From Streptococcus oralis (GTDB taxonomy: Bacteria > Bacillota > Bacilli > Lactobacillales > Streptococcaceae): a stretch of 64,000 nt of DNA. Made by a program: the position numbers and the translations under genes. Below, piece by piece: positions 19,477 through 26,301 of this stretch (the first letter of the stretch is position 1; each line of letters starts with the position of its first letter). Below the pieces are notes generated by a model that saw nothing but the letters and a program-made list of their open reading frames with translations, was not told the DNA's origin and made no database searches. The DNA is taken from positions 956,001 through 1,020,000 of the forward strand of contig NZ_CP094226.1 in assembly GCF_022749195.1 (NCBI RefSeq), read 5' to 3'.

Positions 19477-19516
19477 CAGCCAAAACGCTTTAACTTCATT
19501 TATACAGGTAGATAAG

Positions 19517-19538
19517 AAAAACCTTGGTCTCCCAAGGT
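19517..19538 (-). terminator. terminator after tRNA-Thr
   Basis: ACCTTGG and CCAAGGT form a seven-base stem with a four-base loop, followed on the minus strand by TTTTTCTT, 17 bases below the tRNA end. Confidence 0.75.
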
Positions 19539-19554
19539 CATTTTGTTTCTATCA

Positions 19555-19627
19555 TGCTAATTGCCGGGATTGAACCGGCGACCTCATCCTTACCATGGAT
19601 GCGCTCTGCCAACTGAGCTAAATCAGC
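19555..19627 (-). tRNA. tRNA-Thr (anticodon GGT)
   Basis: A 73-base cloverleaf on the minus strand. The acceptor stem is GCTGATT with AATTAGC, the D arm GCTC...GAGC, the anticodon stem CATCC/GGATG around the loop ATGGTAA (anticodon GGT, reading ACC and ACU), and the T arm GCCGG-TTCGAAT-CCGGC. The discriminator is A and the CCA end is not encoded. The promoter TTGACA-17-TATACT lies just upstream (19638-19666). Confidence 0.95.
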
Positions 19628-19637
19628 TTACCTAAAA

Positions 19638-19666
19638 AGTATACTATAGTTCTATGTTCTTGTCAA
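19638..19666 (-). promoter_or_regulatory. tRNA-Thr promoter
   Basis: Consensus TTGACA (19661-19666), 17-base spacer and TATACT (19638-19643), ending 10 bases above the tRNA. Confidence 0.8.
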
Positions 19667-19686
19667 GCGCTCTCTTTTAATTTATG

Positions 19687-19722
19687 GAATGAAAAAAGCT
19701 AGACTTATCAAGAATCTAGCTT
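19687..19722 (-). terminator. terminator after queT
   Basis: On the minus strand AAGCTAGA pairs with TCTAGCTT and is followed by TTTTC, immediately below the queT stop. Confidence 0.7.
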
Positions 19723-19731
19723 ATAAACTTT

Positions 19732-20244
19732 TTATTTTGTTAGATCGATTCGCTGTCCCAGTTTACCAATCAAAATCGCTCCCACTATAAGTGATGCAAA
19801 CTCACCAATTCCAGTAGAGAACCATGTGAAGAAGAAGGGAGCTTCTGTCAAGATATGGAGTTCAGCTGCAATGGTAATCATTGAAATAGAGAAGAGGATT
19901 GAAAAGAAGAAATGATCTTTTCGAATCAATCCGTTAAAGAGGTAATCTTTGCTGTATTTTGCAAAGAGCCATACCCCTAGACTAAGGAAAACTAGGGTAG
20001 AACCTCCACCGACAAAGACATCTATTAGGCCAAAACTACTAAATAAATTAGCAATCATACATCCAATTGTCACACCGATGATGTATTTAGGGTTGTAAAA
20101 TGCCAAAAAATTCAACATTTCTGAAATACGGAACTGATACACCCCAAAACTAAGAACATTGATTGGTGGCGTAATAGTCAAAACTACATAAATAGCAGCA
20201 ACGATAGCGATGTCTGCCATGTCACGAACAGTTAATTTTTTCAT
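19732..20244 (-). CDS. queT: queuosine precursor ECF transporter substrate-binding subunit QueT
   Basis: An integral membrane S component of an energy-coupling factor transporter, expected to import queuosine precursors together with the shared EcfAAT module. The protein has 170 residues with about five or six hydrophobic segments, and contains VYQFRISEMLNFLAFYNPKY, typical of the QueT (COG4708) family. The start at 20244 has AAAGGAG before it. A preQ1-II riboswitch covers the ribosome site, which supports the substrate assignment. The longer upstream frame that starts inside the riboswitch is rejected. Confidence 0.92.
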   Translation of the reverse strand: MKKLTVRDMADIAIVAAIYVVLTITPPINVLSFGVYQFRISEMLNFLAFYNPKYIIGVTIGCMIANLFSSFGLIDVFVGGGSTLVFLSLGVWLFAKYSKDYLFNGLIRKDHFFFSILFSISMITIAAELHILTEAPFFFTWFSTGIGEFASLIVGAILIGKLGQRIDLTK

Positions 20245-20247
20245 GAT

Positions 20248-20305
20248 TTCTCCTTTAACGGTTTCCCGCGTAAAATATGCTTGGTGAAAGAAGCTAAGCA
20301 CCAAG
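20248..20305 (-). promoter_or_regulatory. preQ1-II riboswitch
   Basis: The minus strand reads CTTGGTGCTTAGCTTCTTTC, then ACCAAGCATATTTTACGCGG, GAAACCGTTAAAGGAGAA. The CTTGGTG/CACCAAG stem, the CATATT linker and the GCGG/CCG pairing directly before the ribosome site match the preQ1-II (COG4708) riboswitch of Streptococcaceae as I remember it. Because the Shine-Dalgarno AAAGGAG is part of the element, preQ1 binding should block translation of queT. Confidence 0.92.
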
Positions 20306-20326
20306 GGTTGAGATTGTCAACCTTAC

Positions 20327-20361
20327 TAGTATAGCACATTAGCCAGCTTTATGCTATACTA
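20327..20361. promoter_or_regulatory. mirror-image divergent promoters of queT and gtrA
   Basis: TAGTATAGCA at 20327-20336 and its exact complement TGCTATACTA at 20352-20361 give each strand an extended -10 TGC-TATACT. The minus-strand copy serves queT. The plus-strand copy (-10 at 20355-20360) would start transcription at or within a base of the gtrA ATG at 20367. Confidence 0.65.
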
Positions 20362-20366
20362 AAATC

Positions 20367-20804
20367 ATGAAAAAACTAATAAGAGCTTTCTTTGATAACG
20401 AGATTCTCTCCTACATATTTTTCGGTGGTGCTACGACTCTGGTTTCTATTGTATCACGTTTGGTTATTTATTATATCACCCACCAAGAAATCCTCGCAAC
20501 TGCACTCGCAAACCTTATCGGGATTCTCTTTGCCTTTCTCACAAATGATACAATCGTCTTTAAACAAGAGAGAAGAAATTGGCCGACTCGCCTGGCTAAG
20601 TTTTTCTTAGCTCGTCTCTCTACTCTTGGACTGGACCTTCTTTTAACTTATATCTTTGTTACAACCTTTCCGGATATTATTGGCCAGTTTGTCGAACAGA
20701 ATATAGATAGGGTTAATACTGTTGAAACTATTCTAGCACAAATTTTGATCATCATTTTAAACTATATTTTCAGCAAAATCTATATATTTAAAAGCTATGA
20801 CTGA
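20367..20804 (+). CDS. GtrA-family membrane protein
   Basis: A 145-residue protein with four predicted transmembrane segments (about 15-37, 42-60, 76-98 and 115-138). GtrA proteins are thought to flip undecaprenyl-phosphate-linked sugars, or otherwise help glycan assembly; the substrate here is unknown. The features FFGGATTLVSIVSRLVIYY near the N-terminus and NYIFSKIYIFKS at the end are typical. No ribosome site precedes the ATG, and the predicted -10 ends seven bases before it, so the message may be leaderless. Confidence 0.8.
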   Translation: MKKLIRAFFDNEILSYIFFGGATTLVSIVSRLVIYYITHQEILATALANLIGILFAFLTNDTIVFKQERRNWPTRLAKFFLARLSTLGLDLLLTYIFVTTFPDIIGQFVEQNIDRVNTVETILAQILIIILNYIFSKIYIFKSYD

Positions 20805-20821
20805 CTTCCTGAGCATCTATG

Positions 20822-20850
20822 TTGATTTCTTTTACAAATTAAGATATAAT
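20822..20850 (+). promoter_or_regulatory. predicted mscL promoter
   Basis: TTGATT (20822-20827), 17-base spacer and TATAAT (20845-20850), 26 bases before the mscL start. Confidence 0.65.
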
Positions 20851-20876
20851 TAGATAGAAATTTAGGAAAGGACATT

Positions 20877-21263
20877 ATGAAAATGTTAAAGGATTTAAAA
20901 GAATTCTTGCTTCGTGGTAATGTTGTTGACCTTGCTGTCGGTGTAATCATTGCCTCTGCTTTTGGTGCTATCGTTACTTCATTTGTTAATGATATCATCA
21001 CTCCACTTCTATTGAACCCAGCTTTGGAAGCTGCGCAAGTACAAAACATAGCTGAGCTTGCATGGAATGGTGTTACATATGGTAAATTCTTGAGTGCTAT
21101 TATCAACTTTCTCGTTGTAGGTACTGTGCTTTTCTTCGTTATTAAAGGTATGGAAAAAGCGCAAAACCTTCGTAAGAAAGAGGAAGTGGTTGAGGAAGCA
21201 CCTGCTGCTCCAACTGAACTTGAAGTTCTTCAAGAAATCAAAGCTCTTCTTGAGAAAAAATAA
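20877..21263 (+). CDS. mscL: large-conductance mechanosensitive channel
   Basis: Forms a homopentameric pore that opens under membrane tension and releases osmolytes after hypo-osmotic shock. The family opening LKEFLLRGNVVDLAVGVIIA with the first transmembrane helix and the second helix around IINFLVVGTVLFFVIKG are present. The C-terminal helical bundle (ELEVLQEIKALLEKK) closes the 128-residue protein. AGGAAAGGAC precedes the ATG. A bidirectional terminator separates it from hemH. Confidence 0.95.
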   Translation: MKMLKDLKEFLLRGNVVDLAVGVIIASAFGAIVTSFVNDIITPLLLNPALEAAQVQNIAELAWNGVTYGKFLSAIINFLVVGTVLFFVIKGMEKAQNLRKKEEVVEEAPAAPTELEVLQEIKALLEKK

Positions 21264-21269
21264 AACAGA

Positions 21270-21304
21270 TAAAGGATTTAGCTTTAAGTTAAATCCTTTT
21301 TTCT
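21270..21304. terminator. bidirectional terminator between mscL and hemH
   Basis: AAAGGATTTA and TAAATCCTTTTTT form a stem with a nine-base loop, with A-rich and T-rich flanks suitable for both convergent genes. Confidence 0.7.
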
Positions 21305-22399
21305 TTACTCTTTTGGTAACTTCCCAGCCTTTTCGAGCATTTTCTTAATCAAGTAAGGCATCTTCACATTTTCACGGCCTTTTTTCTCAATGAGTTTTTT
21401 GACAAATTCTGGCATCTGAAGATCATCTGTCTCTTTCATGATGTCCTTGGTAGTTGCCGAAGGCGCTAACTCATCAAAGGTTTCTTCTTCTGGGAGAAAA
21501 GCTTTAAATTCTTTGTTTTCGTTGGCTCGTACAGTAGCAACTAAAGAGTCAATTAAACGGCTATCCGTATTGGGCATAGGTGGGCGATGGTAGGTGACAC
21601 CTAATTCTTGACACAACTCATAACATTCTACATCGTTATCAAAAAGAACTTCGATATGTTCACTGATAAAGCTAATCGGGACAAAAATATAATGCTCTGG
21701 ATGTTGCTTTTGTTCTCGCAAATATTCTAAGACATCTGGCTTGATCCAAGGGATTCCAATATCGCTTTCGCTCTGCCAAGTATTGGTATACTGATCGGTT
21801 GTCAGGCCGAGTTGTTCAGCGATTAGCTTGCTATTATCAAAAATCTGATCGATATATGGATCTCCATAGTCCAAGGCAAAAATGGGAACACTGTGAGCTG
21901 AAAAGATCACCTTGAAAGGCTCTTCTCCCACATGGTTTCGTAAAATTTTTTCAATCTCATCTGTCCAGAAGTCCAGCAAAGGCTGTTGTTGATACCAGTC
22001 TTTAATTACTAAAAATCGGATCTGCTGACTTTCCAAAAACTTTTCATACCCCATCACCGAGTAAAAGGAATAATGAGGTTCCAAAATCAAGCAGATACAT
22101 TCTTCAACACCATCAGCTTCCATCTGCTTGATCACGTCTGGAATAAAGGGGCGAGAAAACTTATTGGCAAAGTAGATACCGTACTCCTCCCCTATACGTT
22201 CTCTTACTAAAGCAACTTCTTCCCTTGTAATCCGCTGCAAAGGTGTCCCACCGATAAGGACGTAGTTGTCATAGAGGGTCTGAATCTCGTGGTCTTCGGG
22301 TCTAACACCACGACGAATGTTTGTAAAAAATTCTGCTACTCCTTCAAAACTAATCTCCTCTGGAGATCCAAAGGTCATCATTAATATTGCTTTTTTCAT
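21305..22399 (-). CDS. hemH: ferrochelatase
   Basis: Inserts ferrous iron into a porphyrin; Gram-positive members use coproporphyrin III. The catalytic histidine is in FSAHSVP (near 175-181) and the acidic pair in [12 protein letters not shown] (near 250-261). Length 364 matches the family. Streptococci usually lack the rest of haem synthesis, so this is an orphan enzyme and may act on imported porphyrin or in iron handling; that is inference. It marks one flank of the PI-2 pilus islet. An extended -10 TGA-TAGAAT is visible just above the gene, below the pilus terminator. Confidence 0.92.
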   Translation of the reverse strand: MKKAILMMTFGSPEEISFEGVAEFFTNIRRGVRPEDHEIQTLYDNYVLIGGTPLQRITREEVALVRERIGEEYGIYFANKFSRPFIPDVIKQMEADGVEECICLILEPHYSFYSVMGYEKFLESQQIRFLVIKDWYQQQPLLDFWTDEIEKILRNHVGEEPFKVIFSAHSVPIFALDYGDPYIDQIFDNSKLIAEQLGLTTDQYTNTWQSESDIGIPWIKPDVLEYLREQKQHPEHYIFVPISFISEHIEVLFDNDVECYELCQELGVTYHRPPMPNTDSRLIDSLVATVRANENKEFKAFLPEEETFDELAPSATTKDIMKETDDLQMPEFVKKLIEKKGRENVKMPYLIKKMLEKAGKLPKE

Positions 22400-22450
22400 G
22401 TTATTATCCTTATGATATTATTTTCACTATCCATTCTATCACGAAAGACA

Positions 22451-22482
22451 AAAATAGTAAACGCTTCCGACGTCTACTATTT
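22451..22482 (-). terminator. terminator of the pilus operon
   Basis: On the minus strand AAATAGTAGACG pairs with CGTTTACTATTT (one G-T pair) and is followed by TTGTC. It overlaps the srtG2 stop codon. Confidence 0.6.
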
Positions 22483-23349
22483 CTTTTGTTCTTTTGTCTT
22501 TCTATCTCGCCTTATGATTAGGATGATAACAACAAGGAGTAAAATAACGATAATCAGGAGAAGAAAGGCAAGGATATAAATCCAATGCGTTGGAATCCCT
22601 TGATCGAAATACCGTGTTCCTACTGCTTCTCCACTTTTATCCTGGGCTACTTTTACTGGTGCATCCGTTATTTTAGCTAAGAGGATATGCCGTCCGTTGG
22701 TAATATTAAGGAAACAGGTGCTTAATAAAACAATCTTGTCCGTTGAGGTCAAGGAGACATCTCGCTTGTACTTGGCTTTACTTAGCAGATATTGATAGTA
22801 GGCCTGGTGCTCCTCATCGTTGGAACTCAAAGTTCGGTAAATATCCGTGTCATAGGCATCTACTTCTAAAATCCCAAAAATCTCAAGCCCTCGTTCACGA
22901 CCGTTATAATAGATAGAGCCATAACGGTGATTTTCGAAAAACTCTTGGTTAGCAAACTTTTGTATCTCACCAAACATGGCACCAGAGGCCATAGAGTGAC
23001 CATAGATGATGGTGTTAAAGTCGGTAAAGTTGGGGTTAAAACGATAGTCTAGGAATATAGAACCTGACACAGTATAATCGCCAAAAGCATTTCGGTCAAG
23101 GTATTTGACATTATCCTGACTCTGCAAGAGGGGATAGTCTACCTTGGTCCCATCGAGGCTAATCCAACCACAAACATCCTTGTTAAGGTGTTGCAAGGTT
23201 TCAAAGCCCGTACTGCTAGCATCCTTTTCAATGGGATTATAATGATCGTAGTCACTCGCAAGAACTCTATCAGCTGTAAAAAGACAGAAAAAAGCTAGAA
23301 AGAGGGATAGAATGACCTTTATGATCTTGTGACTCGTACTTGTTTTCAT
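22477..23349 (-). CDS. srtG2: pilus sortase SrtG2
   Basis: A membrane-bound class B-like sortase, second of the two in the PI-2 islet. A signal or anchor lies at about 8-30, the catalytic histidine is in IIYGHSMASGAMFG (near 119-132) and the catalytic cysteine in LLSTCFL (near 188-194), with the arginine in NGRHILLAK. A C-terminal membrane helix lies near 255-280. It shares the same pattern with srtG1 throughout, so the pair arose by duplication. In pneumococcus SrtG1 is the sortase shown to be needed for pilus polymerisation; the role of SrtG2 is less clear. Confidence 0.88.
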   Translation of the reverse strand: MKTSTSHKIIKVILSLFLAFFCLFTADRVLASDYDHYNPIEKDASSTGFETLQHLNKDVCGWISLDGTKVDYPLLQSQDNVKYLDRNAFGDYTVSGSIFLDYRFNPNFTDFNTIIYGHSMASGAMFGEIQKFANQEFFENHRYGSIYYNGRERGLEIFGILEVDAYDTDIYRTLSSNDEEHQAYYQYLLSKAKYKRDVSLTSTDKIVLLSTCFLNITNGRHILLAKITDAPVKVAQDKSGEAVGTRYFDQGIPTHWIYILAFLLLIIVILLLVVIILIIRRDRKTKEQKK

Positions 23350-23424
23350 ATTTCCTTCTTTCTCCTTTCTAGCCTTGAAAATAAAAGAGCAAGAGAGGCT
23401 ATCCCTTTCTCTATTATTGGTAGT

Positions 23425-24426
23425 TTAGTCAGTAATGGTATCTTCTCCTTCTTCCTTTGCTTCTCTTCTACGACGCAAGATCAAGTAGAGAATGATGAGC
23501 AAGAAGATCAATAGCAAGAGCAAGATAAATAAGATGATATACCATATCCACAAAGGAATCGATGAGAGAAATCGTCCGAGCGACGAATCATCAAAGACGC
23601 TGTAAGGGAATGGTTTTGATTTTTTCGTATGGAAGGTGTTCTTTGGAACTGTATCCGTAATCTTGGCAACTACGATATGTCTCCCATTTGTTACGTCTAG
23701 GAAACAGGTACTGAGAAGGATGATATGGTCATTTGGCCCCAGTGTAATGTCTCGTTTGTGAATGGCAACCGAGAGTAAGTGATCGATATATTCTTGGCGC
23801 CGATCATCCCCATTAATACCTGGATCGTAGATGTTAAAGTCATAGGCGTCCACCTCGAGCATCTCAAAGATCTCAAGACCTTTTTCAACACCATTATAGT
23901 AAATACTACCGTAGCGATGCTGGTCAAAGAATTCCTTATCAGAAAACTTTGCTACATCTCCAAACATAACCCCATTTTCTACATGGTGTCCGTAGATGAT
24001 GGTATTAAAGTCTTCGAACTTGGATTCATTTCGAGCCTCTAGAAAGATAGCTCCTGTAGCTGCAAATTCTCCCTTGGAATCCTTGTTCAGGTATTTCTCA
24101 TTATCTTTGGCTTGGACTAAGGGATAGTCTATATTAGTGCCATAGACATTGATCCAGCCGAGAACCTCTGGATTGACTTGCTGTAGCTTGTGAAAGCCAG
24201 AAAAACTAGCAAGCTCATCCTTCTCACTGGTACTAACAGGTCTATAAGCCTCATACTCACTTGATGAAGCCTGAGAATAAACCTGATTGGCATCCCAAAG
24301 GGCGTAGAAACCAAAGAGAAAGACTAAGGCTGCCAAGAGGAGCAAGATATGATTCATCAATGCATCTACAGCAAGGACCAGACGCCTAGACAAACTCCTT
24401 TTTGGTTTCTCACGCTTGATTTTCAT
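23425..24426 (-). CDS. srtG1: pilus sortase SrtG1
   Basis: A 333-residue class B-like sortase that should join PitB subunits into the pilus fibre by transpeptidation at the VTPTG signal. The N-terminal membrane helix is at about 29-47, the catalytic His in IIYGHHVENGVMFG, Cys in LLSTCFLDV and Arg in NGRHIVVAK. A C-terminal helix (about 292-318) anchors it a second time. It begins 16 bases below pitB with a weak ribosome site (GGCAAGTGG), so it probably depends on pitB translation. Confidence 0.9.
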   Translation of the reverse strand: MKIKREKPKRSLSRRLVLAVDALMNHILLLLAALVFLFGFYALWDANQVYSQASSSEYEAYRPVSTSEKDELASFSGFHKLQQVNPEVLGWINVYGTNIDYPLVQAKDNEKYLNKDSKGEFAATGAIFLEARNESKFEDFNTIIYGHHVENGVMFGDVAKFSDKEFFDQHRYGSIYYNGVEKGLEIFEMLEVDAYDFNIYDPGINGDDRRQEYIDHLLSVAIHKRDITLGPNDHIILLSTCFLDVTNGRHIVVAKITDTVPKNTFHTKKSKPFPYSVFDDSSLGRFLSSIPLWIWYIILFILLLLLIFLLIILYLILRRRREAKEEGEDTITD

Positions 24427-24442
24427 CGGTCAAACCACTTGC

Positions 24443-25705
24443 CTAAGCTTGTCTGCGTTTTTTAGACAAAACAACAAATCCAGCCAAACCAAGACCAATC
24501 ATCAAGATGAAAGGAAGATTGTCAATCAAGAGACCAGTAGGGGTAACGTCTTGATATTTATTGGTAAAAGTGTTGTCGTTCAATTTTTCACCGACAAGAA
24601 CATTTTCAACTGTATAATCTTGGGCTTGAGTACCATCTGATTTGGTTTTACTTTCACCATTCTCAGTATATTTAGAAGTAGCGGTATATCCTTTGCTTCC
24701 GGTTTCTTTTACAGTATAACGAGAACCTGCTGGAAGATTAGCAATGGCAAACTCTTGACCATGCTTCAAAGTAAAAGTTTTAGTAAATGTGACTTTATCG
24801 GTAGCAACATCAACATTTTCAGTTTTATCACCATAATGAACTGTAATTTGTGTTACAGGAGATACTGCTGTTTCATTTGTTTTGGGTAATTTTACTGTTA
24901 TCTCAAATTGGAAATCTTTTGTACGATCCGCAGTCCCTCCGTCAACTTTTTTTAGAATAGTTAAGGATTTTTTTGCATTGTCTGTTATATCTTTTGTTGG
25001 TTCATTTGGGTGTTTAGGATCTGTTGGATCAATTTTCCCTCCATTTTTAGTATATGTGTTCTCAAATAAATCATATTTGAAAATATTTGAATTTGAGGAT
25101 GGAGCAACTTTAGCAGCGCCAGGTTTATTCTCTTCTCTAAAGTAAACAGAAGAAATAAAGGTACCTGAATTTTCTTTATTTTTGACAATTACATGCATTT
25201 TATAAGTGCGAGTATCATATTTCACAGCATCTATATCTTGATCATTTTTATCTTTAATAGGTGTATAAGTTTTATCTGTTTCCTTTACGAGGTAAACATA
25301 CTCGCCTGCATGATCATATGAAACTCCAGCAAAAATGTCACCTGTATCTTTTTTAATGCTTGATTGACCACTAGCTAAGCGATCAGCTTCCGAATATGTC
25401 ACCGTACGATCAGGAATGAATCCCTTATTACTTTCCGAATTTGAAGCCATTTGATAAGGAGCATCATTTGAAGAAGTTCCAGGTTGTGGAGTAAAAGTAA
25501 ACCTAAAAGTCGCTTTCGGTGTTGTAATTCCTTCAGCAATATTCAGTGTTTTATTAATAGCTACTTTTGCACTTGTTTCACCAGTTGCTTTAGCAGTTGC
25601 CACATCATTATCATCCGCAAATGTTGGCACTCCTCTAAAGACCGACAAGGCGGTTACAGCTGCAATACTTGCAGTAACTAATTTTTTCAAAAATGTTTTT
25701 TTCAT
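24443..25705 (-). CDS. pitB: PI-2 pilus backbone subunit PitB
   Basis: A 420-residue major pilin. Signal peptide about 1-32 (MKKTFLKKLVTASIAAVTAL), two FctA/Spy0128-like immunoglobulin domains, and a sorting signal VTPTG followed by a hydrophobic span and KKRRQA. Lysines in the first strands (AINKTLNIAEG and LTILKKVDGG) are candidates for intramolecular isopeptide bonds, as in Spy0128. The variant VTPTG in place of LPXTG is a hallmark of this pilus type. Start 25705 has AAAGGA upstream; the 16 preceding in-frame codons are not signal-peptide-like. Confidence 0.93.
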   Translation of the reverse strand: MKKTFLKKLVTASIAAVTALSVFRGVPTFADDNDVATAKATGETSAKVAINKTLNIAEGITTPKATFRFTFTPQPGTSSNDAPYQMASNSESNKGFIPDRTVTYSEADRLASGQSSIKKDTGDIFAGVSYDHAGEYVYLVKETDKTYTPIKDKNDQDIDAVKYDTRTYKMHVIVKNKENSGTFISSVYFREENKPGAAKVAPSSNSNIFKYDLFENTYTKNGGKIDPTDPKHPNEPTKDITDNAKKSLTILKKVDGGTADRTKDFQFEITVKLPKTNETAVSPVTQITVHYGDKTENVDVATDKVTFTKTFTLKHGQEFAIANLPAGSRYTVKETGSKGYTATSKYTENGESKTKSDGTQAQDYTVENVLVGEKLNDNTFTNKYQDVTPTGLLIDNLPFILMIGLGLAGFVVLSKKRRQA

Positions 25706-25749
25706 GATTATTCCTTTTATTTTTATATTTCTTTTTTCATAAATTGTCA

Positions 25750-26301
25750 TCAAAAGCCCCGTCGCCTTAGGACTGTTACCACCTTGCCATGGGTATCCTG
25801 TATTGGAATGGTTCCAAAAGCACGGCTATCTACAGCCGTTGTTCGATTGTCTCCGAGGACAAAGAGTTGTCCTGCTGGGACTTTCATCGGGAAGGTAACC
25901 CCTTCCTTATAGAGCAGCGTTTCTTTGTAGATATCCTGTTCTTGTTGAGGAGAACCGTTGATGATGAGACCATTTTCATTTATATCGATCGTACTTCCTT
26001 CGGTTGCAATGACACGCGCCACTCTTTCCTTACCCTTATAACTATAGACAAGCAGATCACCAATCGAATAACGCTTATCCAATCTATAGTAGACAACCAA
26101 GTCGCCATCTTTTAAGGCTGGTTTCATGCCATCGTCATTGTATCTCAATAGTCCAAAGACAAAAAAGTAAAGGGTGGCCAGTATAAACCCAACCATCAAA
26201 AGCTTACTGACTAAGTAGAGGATATCTCCCCATACACTAGGCGGAGACTTATCCCGATTGACTTGTGTTACTGTTTTCTTATGTTTCTTTTTAAGTAGCA
26301 T
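25750..26301 (-). CDS. sipA: SipA, signal peptidase-like pilus assembly factor
   Basis: A 183-residue signal peptidase I homologue with one N-terminal membrane helix (about 30-50). The catalytic serine motif (normally SMxPT) reads DGMKPAL, so Ser is replaced by Gly next to Asp; the lysine motif (normally KRVI) reads VARVI, so Lys is replaced by Ala. The box LGDNRTTAVDSRAFG is kept. Loss of the Ser-Lys dyad is known for the streptococcal SipA family, which is essential for pilus assembly but is not an ordinary protease. The start overlaps the pitA stop by one base. Confidence 0.92.
   Translation of the reverse strand: MLLKKKHKKTVTQVNRDKSPPSVWGDILYLVSKLLMVGFILATLYFFVFGLLRYNDDGMKPALKDGDLVVYYRLDKRYSIGDLLVYSYKGKERVARVIATEGSTIDINENGLIINGSPQQEQDIYKETLLYKEGVTFPMKVPAGQLFVLGDNRTTAVDSRAFGTIPIQDTHGKVVTVLRRRGF

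Noticed and set aside
20245..20304. longer N-terminus for QueT
   Set aside because: The 20 extra codons are the riboswitch itself; the start behind AAAGGAG at 20244 is the real one.
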